A stretch of DNA of 22,466 bases. It comes from a bacterium (GTDB lineage Bacteria; Ratteibacteria; UBA8468). The DNA is taken from the NCBI GenBank assembly GCA_030637775.1, contig DAOWFY010000149.1, forward strand, positions 1 to 22,466, in the 5' to 3' direction. Below, one piece after another: positions 1-7,117 of this stretch (positions are counted from its first letter, which is position 1; the number at the start of each line of letters is the position of its first letter). The notes under the pieces are model-generated. The model searched no databases. It saw only the letters and a list, made by a program, of their open reading frames with translations, and had not been told where the DNA came from. Both the position numbers and the translations under genes were made by a program.

Positions 1-291
1 AAATATAGAGAGAAAATAGCTATCCTCGGTGGCGTAAACAAGCGTGCTTTGATTGCCGGAAAGGAGGCTATTCGTGAAGAGATTAAACGGATTAAGCCTT
101 ATGTCAAGGAAGGCGGTTGGATTCCCCACGTTGACCATCGCTGTCCGCCGGACGTTACCTTTGAGAATTATCTCTACTACTTAGATGTAAAAAGGGAGAC
201 CTTCGAAATTCCTAAACCTGATGAGTTTGAATCCCGACCGGAGGTCCGTAAGATAAAATCAAAATGGAAGGGAATTCCTCTATCGGTATAA
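1..291 (+). CDS. URO-D superfamily protein, C-terminal fragment
   Basis: The reading frame is open from the first base and ends with TAA at 289-291, so only about the last 96 residues are present. The sequence GGVNKRAL followed by GKEAI, then GGWIPHVDHRCPPDV and FENYLYY, is the typical C-terminal end of the uroporphyrinogen decarboxylase superfamily. The many anaerobe members of this family that are not HemE are often corrinoid or other methyltransferases, and the trailing P-rich tail after FENYLYY is longer than in HemE. The stop codon overlaps the etfB ATG by one base (TAATG), so it is probably co-transcribed with the ETF genes. The exact substrate cannot be told from this fragment; a methyltransferase role is inference. 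Confidence 0.8.
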   Translation, partial: KYREKIAILGGVNKRALIAGKEAIREEIKRIKPYVKEGGWIPHVDHRCPPDVTFENYLYYLDVKRETFEIPKPDEFESRPEVRKIKSKWKGIPLSV

Positions 292-1073
292 TGAAAATTA
301 TTGTCTGTATTAAGCAGGTGCCGGATACCACCGAGATAAAGATTGATCCGGAGACAAATCGGATTATCCGTGAAGGGGTGTCTGCAATTATTAATCCTTT
401 TGATACCTATGCGCTTGAGGAGGCGATCAGGTTAAAGGAAAGGTACGGAGGAGAAACGATTGTTCTCTCTATGGGACCGCCCCAGGCAGAATCTGCCCTC
501 CGGGAGGCTTTGAGTTTAGGGATGGACAAAGCAATCCTTTTAAGCGATGGGGCCTTTGCCGGAAGCGATACCCTCGCTACCTCTTATACCTTAGGGCAAG
601 CCATCAAAAAGATTGGGTTTGATCTCATTATCTGTGGGAAGGAGGCAATGGATGGCAGCACCGGCCAGGTAGGACCGGAATTGGCAGAGACCCTTAATAT
701 TCCTCACATCGCTTATGTCAGTAAAATTGTCGAGATCAAGGATAGGAAATTTAAGGCAGAAAGGATGATGGAGGATTATTATGAGATTCTCCAAACTACA
801 CTACCGCTATTGGTCACCGTAACCAAGGAGATCAATGAACTACGCTTACCTTCTCTGCGGGGAACGATAAGGGCAAAGAAGGAAGAAATTACGAGATGGA
901 GTGCTTCAGACTTAGAAGGAAAAAAAGAGAGATTTGGTGCCGACGGTTCCCCAACTCGGGTAATTAAGATTTTTCATACAGAAGTTCGCAAGAGCGGAAT
1001 CATCCTTGATGGAAATATTACGGAAATTGCCGAAAGGCTCTGTCAGGAACTAAAGAAACAGAATATATTATGA
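291..1073 (+). CDS. etfB: Electron transfer flavoprotein beta subunit
   Basis: This is the small subunit of a heterodimeric electron transfer flavoprotein, 260 residues and full length for the family. It begins with MKIIVCIKQVPDT, which is the family N-terminus, so ATG 291 is preferred to the in-frame TTG at 264. Further family motifs are MGPPQAE at 61-67, FAGSDT at 89-94 and DGSTGQVGP at 121-129. The FAGSDT-ATS and DG-T-QVGP segments resemble EtfB proteins of anaerobes, including flavin-bifurcating types, but the sequence alone does not prove bifurcation. The last codons overlap the etfA start by ATGA at 1070-1073, which implies translational coupling and equal expression of the two subunits. 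Confidence 0.95.
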   Translation: MKIIVCIKQVPDTTEIKIDPETNRIIREGVSAIINPFDTYALEEAIRLKERYGGETIVLSMGPPQAESALREALSLGMDKAILLSDGAFAGSDTLATSYTLGQAIKKIGFDLIICGKEAMDGSTGQVGPELAETLNIPHIAYVSKIVEIKDRKFKAERMMEDYYEILQTTLPLLVTVTKEINELRLPSLRGTIRAKKEEITRWSASDLEGKKERFGADGSPTRVIKIFHTEVRKSGIILDGNITEIAERLCQELKKQNIL

Positions 1074-2287
1074 ATATCAAAATTCTAAACAAAAAATGTA
1101 ATGGCTGTGGGCTCTGTCTTAAGAGTTGCCTATTTGATGCCATTGAACTTATCAATAAAAAAGCAAAAATTAAGGAAAATTGCAATTTCTGCGGGGTCTG
1201 TGTCGATGCCTGCCCAGCAGAAGCAATCGTCTTAGAAAAAAAGGCCGGCAGGAAAGATTTATCTGCCTATAAAGGGGTCTGGACCTTTGCCGAAAATCGA
1301 GGAGGAAAATTGGCCAAAGTCTCTTTTGAACTCTTAGGAGAAGGGAAAAAATTGGCCACCTCTTTAGGGGAAAGTCTCTCAGCGGTGCTCTTTGGCTATC
1401 ACACGACGAGCAATTGCCAGGAATTACTAAAACGAGGAGCAGATCAAGTCTATGTGGTTGATGACCCTTCTCTAAAGGATTTCCGGGATGACCCATATGT
1501 TAAGTTACTCAGTTATTTAGTCAGTCAATATAAACCAGCCATTCTATTGGCGCCCGCTACCTACCAGGGTCGTTCCTTTAGCCCTAAGGTTGCCGCCAGA
1601 CTCCATACCGGCTTAACTGCAGACTGTACGGGATTAAAAATTGACCCACAAACAAAACTCCTCTATCAGACAAGACCAACGTTTGGAGGAAATCTTCTGG
1701 CTACAATCATCTGTGAGAATTATCGCCCTCAGATGGCGACTGTAAGGCCGAAGATTTTTGAAGAGGCAAGCATAATACACCCCCACCTATCTCCGGGGGC
1801 TTCACTCCCCTCGAGGGGGAGGAATGAGGAGGGGGGGGTAATAAAGGTCCCCTTGCCAAAAAACCTGGGAAAATCGAGAGTGAATTTGGTTAAAATCCTC
1901 AAGAATAAAGAGGAAAATATTAATCTTGCCGATGCCGAGATCATTGTTTCCGGCGGCCGGGGTTTGGGGGAACCAAAGAAATTCTCCCTCATTTTTGATC
2001 TGGCAAAGGTTTTGGGAGGGGTGGTTGGTGCTTCTCGAGCCGCAGTGGATTCCGATTGGATTCCCTACGCTCACCAGGTTGGTCAGACTGGAAAGACGGT
2101 AAGACCACGTCTTTATATTGCCTGTGGCATTTCGGGAGCGATTCAACATTTAGCCGGGATGCAGACCTCAGAGGTCATTATTGCTATCAACAAGGATCCC
2201 GATGCTCCGATCTTTAAGGTGGCAAATTATGGCATCGTGGGTGACCTTTTCGAAGTCATTCCGGCATTAATCAAAAAATTCTCATAG
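1070..2287 (+). CDS. etfA: Electron transfer flavoprotein alpha subunit with N-terminal 2[4Fe-4S] ferredoxin domain
   Basis: 405 residues. The N-terminus carries two CxxCxxCxxxC clusters (Cys 10, 13, 16, 20 and Cys 38, 41, 44, 48), a bacterial-type ferredoxin able to hold two [4Fe-4S] clusters. The ETF alpha domain follows from about residue 68. The C-terminal FAD domain has SGGRGLG near 294-300, HQVGQTGKTVRP at 335-346, and ACGISGAIQHLAG at 351-363. Ferredoxin-fused EtfA proteins are known from anaerobes, for example the caffeyl-CoA reductase and lactate dehydrogenase complexes of Acetobacterium woodii, where they feed electrons to or from a partner dehydrogenase. No such dehydrogenase is visible here. 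Residues about 237-256 are encoded by a GC-rich palindromic stretch with an eight-G run and look like an in-frame insertion in the linker before the FAD domain. Confidence 0.95.
   Translation: MNIKILNKKCNGCGLCLKSCLFDAIELINKKAKIKENCNFCGVCVDACPAEAIVLEKKAGRKDLSAYKGVWTFAENRGGKLAKVSFELLGEGKKLATSLGESLSAVLFGYHTTSNCQELLKRGADQVYVVDDPSLKDFRDDPYVKLLSYLVSQYKPAILLAPATYQGRSFSPKVAARLHTGLTADCTGLKIDPQTKLLYQTRPTFGGNLLATIICENYRPQMATVRPKIFEEASIIHPHLSPGASLPSRGRNEEGGVIKVPLPKNLGKSRVNLVKILKNKEENINLADAEIIVSGGRGLGEPKKFSLIFDLAKVLGGVVGASRAAVDSDWIPYAHQVGQTGKTVRPRLYIACGISGAIQHLAGMQTSEVIIAINKDPDAPIFKVANYGIVGDLFEVIPALIKKFS
1779..1839. repeat. GC-rich palindromic element inside etfA
   Basis: The stretch is strongly C-rich on the left and G-rich on the right and can fold into a hairpin. 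Its centre is the perfect 12-bp palindrome CCCCTCGAGGGG at 1807-1818, and the right side ends in a run of eight G at 1831-1838. It encodes a low-complexity peptide (HPHLSPGASLPSRGRNEEGG) in the variable linker of EtfA and keeps the frame. It looks like a small dispersed palindrome that landed in a tolerant part of the protein; copy number elsewhere is unknown. Confidence 0.6.
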
Positions 2288-2298
2288 AAAAATAAAAC

Positions 2299-2339
2299 CA
2301 CAGATGGACACAGATAGGGAAAATGGGATGTGTCCCTAT
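2299..2339. repeat. Intergenic direct repeat and hairpin between etfA and the K subunit gene
   Basis: The 75-bp gap between etfA and the V-ATPase K gene holds CACAGAT twice, 10 bp apart (2299-2305 and 2309-2315). These are followed by an inverted repeat ATAGGGA (2314-2320) / TCCCTAT (2333-2339) with a 12-nt loop. There is no T run directly after the stem, so it is a weak terminator candidate; it may be a remnant of a dispersed repeat. A G-rich Shine-Dalgarno (GAGGGGGGG) for the next gene follows at 2349-2357. Confidence 0.4.
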
Positions 2340-2350
2340 TTAAAAAATGA

Positions 2351-2839
<489 letters not shown>

Positions 2840-2861
2840 AAGCGCAGATTATTTTGAATAA

Positions 2862-2982
2862 AGGGGTCAGACCTCTACATTTAACAAAATTGCGACACTA
2901 TATTATTTGCTTACTTTAGTAGGAATATGCGTAATTAGTCTTCACAGTTTAATCTTGTAGCAACTGTTGAGACCTGACCCTC
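2862..2982. repeat. Intergenic element bounded by inverted GGGTCAG repeats
   Basis: The 209-bp gap between atpK and the nucleotidyltransferase gene contains AGGGGTCAGACCTC at 2862 and the inverse GAGACCTGACCCT at 2969-2981. The perfect core is GGGTCAG (2864-2870) against CTGACCC (2974-2980). The about 120-bp unit between them is AT-rich with no usable reading frame. The layout looks like a small non-coding mobile or REP-like element, or the scar of one. It sits at the edge of the accessory pair inserted in the ATPase cluster. Confidence 0.45.
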
Positions 2983-2992
2983 TAACTCTCGT

Positions 2993-3027
2993 TTGGAAAA
3001 TATTCCTTTTAGTGATAATATTATCAC
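2993..3027 (+). promoter_or_regulatory. Candidate promoter with 16-bp perfect palindrome (operator) ahead of the wHTH-MNT/HEPN pair
   Basis: GTGATAATATTATCAC at 3012-3027 is a perfect 16-bp inverted repeat ending 21 bp before the ATG at 3049. It overlaps a -10-like hexamer (GATAAT, 3014-3019). A -35-like TTGGAA lies at 2993-2998, with a rather short 15-bp spacer. A third half-site-like GGGATAAT follows at 3033-3040. The downstream protein begins with a winged-helix DNA-binding domain, so autoregulation by binding here is a natural inference, not shown. Confidence 0.5.
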
Positions 3028-3048
3028 CTATAGGGATAATGAAAGAGT

Positions 3049-3666
3049 ATGTTAGAAAGAGTCTTAAAGTTATTTTATAAAGATGTTGATGGAGAATTTA
3101 CCATCCTTCAGATTGCCAGGAGGATTGGGGTTTCCTATAGTTATGTTTACAGGCAGGTGGAGTTACTTACCAGGCAAGGCATAATTTCCATAAATGTTAG
3201 TGGGAGGCGTAAATATTGTAAGCCCAACTATGAGAATCCGAGAGTGCTTTCCATTCTTGTTAAAATATCTGCGGAAGAAACACAAAACTTCTTGAGTACT
3301 CGAAAGAAGATAGCGTTCATCGTAAAAGAACTGCTTTCCAGGCTTCCTCAAAAAACCAACTATAATTTATTATCCGTTATCCTTTATGGTTCTTTTGTCA
3401 AGAGTACTCAGGTTAATAAGAGCGACATAGACCTTTTTGTATTGGTGCCCTCCAAGGAAAGATACGATGAAATTGTAGAGAATGAATGTATTTCCCTCAC
3501 AGGGCGGTATGGAGTTGAGGTATCCCCTCTGGTTTCAGAACCACAGAGTTTTCTAAATATGTTGAGAGAGCGAGAACACAATGTGGCAAAAGAGATTCTT
3601 AAAGATAAAGTTGTCTTATATGGAGCGGAGAAATTTTGGGAATTGGTTTTAGGAGTCATAAAATGA
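3049..3666 (+). CDS. Winged-helix MNT-type nucleotidyltransferase (putative antitoxin)
   Basis: 205 residues. Residues about 1-65 form a winged helix-turn-helix domain (ILQIARRIGVSYSYVYRQVELL, then a GRRKYCKPN wing). The second half is a minimal nucleotidyltransferase with Gly114-Ser115, ten residues, then Asp126-x-Asp128, exactly the GSx10DxD motif of MntA-type proteins. In MntA-HepT systems this enzyme adds AMP groups to the HEPN toxin and neutralises it. The next gene is a HEPN protein and overlaps by ATGA, which supports a toxin-antitoxin pair. The fused DNA-binding domain and the palindrome just upstream suggest it also represses its own promoter. The pair interrupts the V-ATPase cluster and is probably acquired. 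Function is inferred from motif and context. Confidence 0.8.
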   Translation: MLERVLKLFYKDVDGEFTILQIARRIGVSYSYVYRQVELLTRQGIISINVSGRRKYCKPNYENPRVLSILVKISAEETQNFLSTRKKIAFIVKELLSRLPQKTNYNLLSVILYGSFVKSTQVNKSDIDLFVLVPSKERYDEIVENECISLTGRYGVEVSPLVSEPQSFLNMLREREHNVAKEILKDKVVLYGAEKFWELVLGVIK

Positions 3667-4226
3667 TGGAGATGAGAAAGGGATTACTCAAAGCTAAAGT
3701 AAAGGGTTACTTCACTGAAGGCGAGCTCCGAATGGATTCGAGTTTTACTCTCTTGGTGCCCTATTATCTTGATAAGGCGCGTCATAATTTAGAGACGGCT
3801 TCTATCCTATTACAACTTTCTGAAAATGTCGAATTAAAGAAGAAAGCCAAAATACGAGAAGATTACTATGGTTACGATTGGGTTATAAGTGCAGGATACT
3901 ATGCAATGTTTCATGCAGTAACAGCAGCTCTGGGAGCCATTGGTATAAGGGCTGAAACCCATGAGAGTCTTATTGAAGGATTAGAATATCATTTTGTTTA
4001 CAAAGAGAAAATAATGGAAAATGAGGATATTAAGAGGTTGAATGAAGCTAAAAGATTGGAAGAGAAATATATCAATCGAATGTGGGCTACAAAATCCAGA
4101 AGAGTGACCGCTCAGTACAAGGCTGAGAAGACAATAGCCAAGAAGGATGCAGAGAAAACGTATAGCAATGCAATAGAATTTGTTGATAGATTATCAAAGC
4201 TGATTAGTGAAATAACGAGCAAATAG
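3663..4226 (+). CDS. HEPN domain protein (putative toxin partner of the MNT nucleotidyltransferase)
   Basis: 187 residues from ATG 3663, chosen because it overlaps the previous stop as ATGA and has AGGAG at 3651-3655; an upstream in-frame TTG at 3636 is less likely. The protein is all-helical with a HEPN core: a first helix around residues 33-52, and SAGYYAMFHAVTAALGAIG at 76-94 followed by RAETHESL. Many HEPN toxins are ribonucleases with an Rx4-6H motif; here the closest match is Arg96-x3-His100 and the HepT-type RX4HXY is not seen. It may therefore be a different HEPN subclass or have lost nuclease activity. It is translationally coupled to the antitoxin-like gene. Confidence 0.75.
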   Translation: MMEMRKGLLKAKVKGYFTEGELRMDSSFTLLVPYYLDKARHNLETASILLQLSENVELKKKAKIREDYYGYDWVISAGYYAMFHAVTAALGAIGIRAETHESLIEGLEYHFVYKEKIMENEDIKRLNEAKRLEEKYINRMWATKSRRVTAQYKAEKTIAKKDAEKTYSNAIEFVDRLSKLISEITSK

Positions 4227-4295
4227 AAGGAGATATCTAACTACTTCAGATTTATAGATTTAGAGATGATATAAACATAGTCCGAACATATTATT

Positions 4296-4889
4296 ATGGG
4301 ATTAGAGAAATTGTTGGAGAAGATTCGTGTCGATGGGGAGAAAAAAGCGGCCGAGATTATTTCGGCAGCAGAGAAAAAAGCGGCCGAGATTCTTCAGGAG
4401 GCAAAAGTAAAAAAGGAGGCGGCAAAAAAGGAGATAATTGTCAAGGAATCGGCAAAAATAAAGCAGGATATGGAAGGGAAAAGAGCAATTCTTCAGATAG
4501 AGGCAAGAAAGAATCTATTAGCCAAAAAGCAGGAGATTTTAGAGACTATTTATCGGAAAGCAACAGGTGAGATAGCCTCTCTTCCTGCTCCTTCCTATCA
4601 GGACTTTATCGAAAAAAGATTATTGCTACTTTTGGAAAAAGGAGAGTATGAGATCACTGTAGCCGCAAATGACAAGGAGAAGATAACCAAGAATTTTATT
4701 GAAAAACTCAATCAGAAGTTAAAGGCGAAAGGAACAAGCCTGAAATTGGCTTCTTTCTCTTCTTCCATTAAGAATGGTTTCATTCTGAGGCAGTCCAATA
4801 TTGAGATTAATTCATCCCTGGAGGAAATGATCAAGAGCAAAAGGGACAGCATGGATATTAAGTTAGGTAAATTTCTTTTTGAAGAATAG
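4296..4889 (+). CDS. atpE: V-type ATPase subunit E (peripheral stalk)
   Basis: 197 residues. The N-terminal MGLEKLLEKIR and the long Ala/Lys/Glu-rich helix to about residue 90 are typical of the E subunit, which forms the outer stalk holding the catalytic head. The C-terminal globular part (residues about 100-195) binds the top of the A3B3 head. EKKAAEI occurs twice 11 residues apart, and the DNA shows the same 21-bp direct repeat (4338-4358 and 4371-4391), matching an 11-residue coiled-coil period. No clear Shine-Dalgarno precedes the ATG, possibly because the upstream pair was inserted. The stop codon directly abuts the ATG of the C subunit gene. A partner G/H subunit was not found. Confidence 0.9.
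   Translation: MGLEKLLEKIRVDGEKKAAEIISAAEKKAAEILQEAKVKKEAAKKEIIVKESAKIKQDMEGKRAILQIEARKNLLAKKQEILETIYRKATGEIASLPAPSYQDFIEKRLLLLLEKGEYEITVAANDKEKITKNFIEKLNQKLKAKGTSLKLASFSSSIKNGFILRQSNIEINSSLEEMIKSKRDSMDIKLGKFLFEE
4338..4391 (+). repeat. 21-bp direct repeat in atpE, period 33 bp
   Basis: Two identical 21-bp copies, at 4338-4358 and 4371-4391, begin GAGAAAAAAGCGG and end GAGATT. They are spaced 33 bp start to start, exactly 11 codons, so the protein gains a hendecad repeat (EKKAAEI) in its coiled coil. Identical synonymous codons suggest a recent duplication or conversion, but this is inference. Confidence 0.75.
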
Positions 4890-5819
4890 ATGAACCACAA
4901 TTATGCTTATGCGGTGGGTAAAATCAGGGCCTTAGAGAAAAGGCTTTTGTCAAAATCCTTCTTAGAGAAGATTGCTGAAAGCGGCTCTTTGGAGGCGATT
5001 ACTCAAGACATCAGGGAAACAGCCTACTCTGGAGAATTTGCTGAAGAGAGAGAGCTTTTCTCTCTTCTGAGAAATGAAAGAAAAGCCACTTATAACCTGA
5101 TCGAAAAGCTATTGGAAGAGCCTTCTCTTTCTCCTCTCCTTCGGTTAAGATATGATATTCATAATCTGAAACTTCTCCTTAAAAAAGAGATTGACCGTTC
5201 TGTTTCCGCAGATTTTTCTCCTTTGGGTGCAATTTCTCCTTCCTTATTAGAAAAAGCAATTCAGAATAAAGCATTTCTGCAGATACCTTCTTACTTCAGA
5301 GAAATAGCGAAGAAGAGCATTGCTCTTTTCCAAGCAGAAGGTATCAAGCAGTTAGAGCAATTTTTAGACAAGGAGATGTGGAAACTTACTCTGGATGAAA
5401 GTAAAGAAATAAAGAATATATTTTTAGAAGAGTTTTTTAAACTACAGATTGATTTCCTCAATATCAGGAACTTCTTTTCTTTGGGAGAGAAGGAAAATTT
5501 TGATGTTATATTTATTGTTGGAGGAAGATTGGAGAAAAAAATTTTTAAAAAGGAAAGAGCGGCAATAGAGAAGAAGATCTTCTTCTTTTATTCGGGTTTG
5601 GAATTGGATGAGACCTCTTCTTTAGAAAAGTCAAGCGACGATCTTTTGATTAATTACATCAAAAAGGCAAAAATCTATAGTTTTGGGACAGAGCCTCTGA
5701 TTGCTTATCTCTTTGCAAAAGAGGGAGAGTTGAAAAACATTAAGCTTATTCTTTTAGGAAAATTGAATAATATTGGGGTTTCAGTTATTAAGGAGAATTT
5801 AAGGGAAACATACGTATAA
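4890..5819 (+). CDS. atpC: V-type ATPase subunit C (rotor socket, AC39/d family)
   Basis: 309 residues, near the usual size of the funnel-shaped C (d/AC39) subunit that joins the central rotor shaft to the K ring. The N-terminal MNHNYAYAVGKIRALEKRLLS is a good family start, and RLRYDIHNLKLLLKK near residues 84-98 and the repeated helical modules fit the three-domain fold. The C-terminal GTEPLIAYLFAKEGELKNIKLILLGK segment is characteristic of the family. The ATG follows directly after the E stop, so the genes are transcribed together. Subunit F would normally follow, but a nitrilase-family gene intervenes. Confidence 0.9.
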   Translation: MNHNYAYAVGKIRALEKRLLSKSFLEKIAESGSLEAITQDIRETAYSGEFAEERELFSLLRNERKATYNLIEKLLEEPSLSPLLRLRYDIHNLKLLLKKEIDRSVSADFSPLGAISPSLLEKAIQNKAFLQIPSYFREIAKKSIALFQAEGIKQLEQFLDKEMWKLTLDESKEIKNIFLEEFFKLQIDFLNIRNFFSLGEKENFDVIFIVGGRLEKKIFKKERAAIEKKIFFFYSGLELDETSSLEKSSDDLLINYIKKAKIYSFGTEPLIAYLFAKEGELKNIKLILLGKLNNIGVSVIKENLRETYV

Positions 5820-5836
5820 AAATATGGAGATGAAAA

Positions 5837-6793
5837 ATGAGAGATATTCGGGTCGCTGCGGTTCAATTTGAGCCTACACCAAATGACAAAGAGATAAACC
5901 GTAAGAAAATTCGCCGGTTTGTGGAGCAAGCAGCAGAGAGACATGTTGAAATGGTTGCTTTTCCGGAGTGTTGTATCACAGGATATTGGTACTTACGTCA
6001 TTCCAGTCTTAAAGAATTAGAGAATCTCGCTGAGGCAATCCCTGGCGGTACCTCCACTCAATTCTTGCTGAATTTATCTAAAAAATATAAGTTAAGTATT
6101 GGAGCGGGTCTTATAGAGAAAGCAGAGGATGGAAACCTCTACAACACTTACCTATTAGTGATGCCAAATGGAAAGCGGAAAAAGCACAGGAAAATCCATG
6201 CTTTCATCAGCAAATATATCTCTTGTGGCTCCGAATATACAGTATTTGATACACCACATGGGTGTCGAATTGGAATTCTTATCTGTTATGATAATAACAT
6301 CGGTGAGAATGTCCGCATTACCGCTCTGAAGGGAGCAGAAATTCTATTAGCACCGCATCAGACCGGTGGCTGTAACTTAAAAAACCCCCACGTTATGGGG
6401 CTGGTTGACCAAAAATTGTGGGAGAATCGTCACCAGAGCCCAGAAGTAATTGAAGCAGAATTCCGAGGACCCAAGGGAAGGGGATGGCTTATGCACTGGT
6501 TGCCCACGCGTGCACATGATAATGGACTATTCCTGGTGTTCAGTAATGGGGTTGGAATAGATGATGACGAAATAAGGACAGGGAATACAATGGTAATAGA
6601 CCCATATGGAGATATCATTGTAGAGACATGGAAGGCAGACGACGACATGGTAGTAGCAGACTTAAAGGCATCGCTCCGGGAGCAGTGCACAGGTAGAAGG
6701 TGGATTAAAGCAAGACGGCCTGAATTGTATAAGCCATTGATTGTGCCCACAGGAATGGAGCAAAATACCCGCTCAGTAAGATTTGGCGGATAG
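5837..6793 (+). CDS. Nitrilase-superfamily C-N hydrolase
   Basis: 318 residues, the usual size. The catalytic triad is visible: Glu44 in AFPECCITGY, Lys119 in KKHRKIHAF, and the nucleophile Cys150 in GILICYDN. Family members cleave carbon-nitrogen bonds in nitriles, amides or N-carbamoyl compounds; I cannot name the substrate. The start has GGAG at 5826-5829 and lies 17 bp after the C subunit gene. A cytoplasmic enzyme with no known role in the ATPase, it sits between subunits C and F and looks like an insertion into the operon. The following F gene has no visible Shine-Dalgarno. Confidence 0.85.
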   Translation: MRDIRVAAVQFEPTPNDKEINRKKIRRFVEQAAERHVEMVAFPECCITGYWYLRHSSLKELENLAEAIPGGTSTQFLLNLSKKYKLSIGAGLIEKAEDGNLYNTYLLVMPNGKRKKHRKIHAFISKYISCGSEYTVFDTPHGCRIGILICYDNNIGENVRITALKGAEILLAPHQTGGCNLKNPHVMGLVDQKLWENRHQSPEVIEAEFRGPKGRGWLMHWLPTRAHDNGLFLVFSNGVGIDDDEIRTGNTMVIDPYGDIIVETWKADDDMVVADLKASLREQCTGRRWIKARRPELYKPLIVPTGMEQNTRSVRFGG

Positions 6794-6820
6794 ATATAAA
6801 TAAAGATTTTTCGACAACAT

Positions 6821-7114
6821 ATGTCTAATAAAATTGCTTTTATTGGGGATAGAAGTACTATTTTGCCGTTTTCTGGTTTAGGGGCAAGTGTCTTTCCTTT
6901 GGAAAAGGATGATGACCTTAAGAAATTAAAAGGATTTAACCCAACTCAATTTGCGATTATCTTTGTTACCGAGGAGACAAGAAAAGCAAAAAAGGATTTT
7001 TTTGATAAGTTAGGTGAAAAAATCGTCATTATCCCTTCTCTTAAAGGGAAAAGAACTGCTCAGTTAGAGAGAATAGAGGCGGCAATCCGGCGCGCTACCG
7101 GAAGCACAAAATAA
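6821..7114 (+). CDS. atpF: V-type ATPase subunit F (rotor shaft)
   Basis: 97 residues, typical for this small regulatory subunit that binds the central shaft together with D. Its Rossmann-like start is IAFIGDRSTILPFSGLG, followed by FAIIFVTEE and IVIIPS strands. These match V/A-type F proteins of bacteria. The ATG at 6821 is preferred because it gives the family N-terminus, although no ribosome-binding site is evident. The A subunit gene begins only three bases after the stop, so the operon continues. Confidence 0.85.
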   Translation: MSNKIAFIGDRSTILPFSGLGASVFPLEKDDDLKKLKGFNPTQFAIIFVTEETRKAKKDFFDKLGEKIVIIPSLKGKRTAQLERIEAAIRRATGSTK

Positions 7115-7117
7115 AAA

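Noticed and set aside
264-290. Earlier TTG start for etfB
   Set aside because: It adds nine residues before the family N-terminus MKIIVCIKQ; ATG 291 overlaps the previous stop in the manner of a coupled gene.
1170-1496. Long minus-strand reading frame opposite etfA
   Set aside because: It lies opposite the ferredoxin and ETF domains, which are clearly coding on the plus strand; its composition is that of a shadow frame.
2314-2339. Rho-independent terminator between etfA and atpK
   Set aside because: The stem is only seven pairs and is not followed by a T run.
5810-6832. Target-site duplication around the nitrilase gene (ACATACGT against ACATATGT)
   Set aside because: The two octamers differ at one base and are AT-rich; chance similarity is likely.
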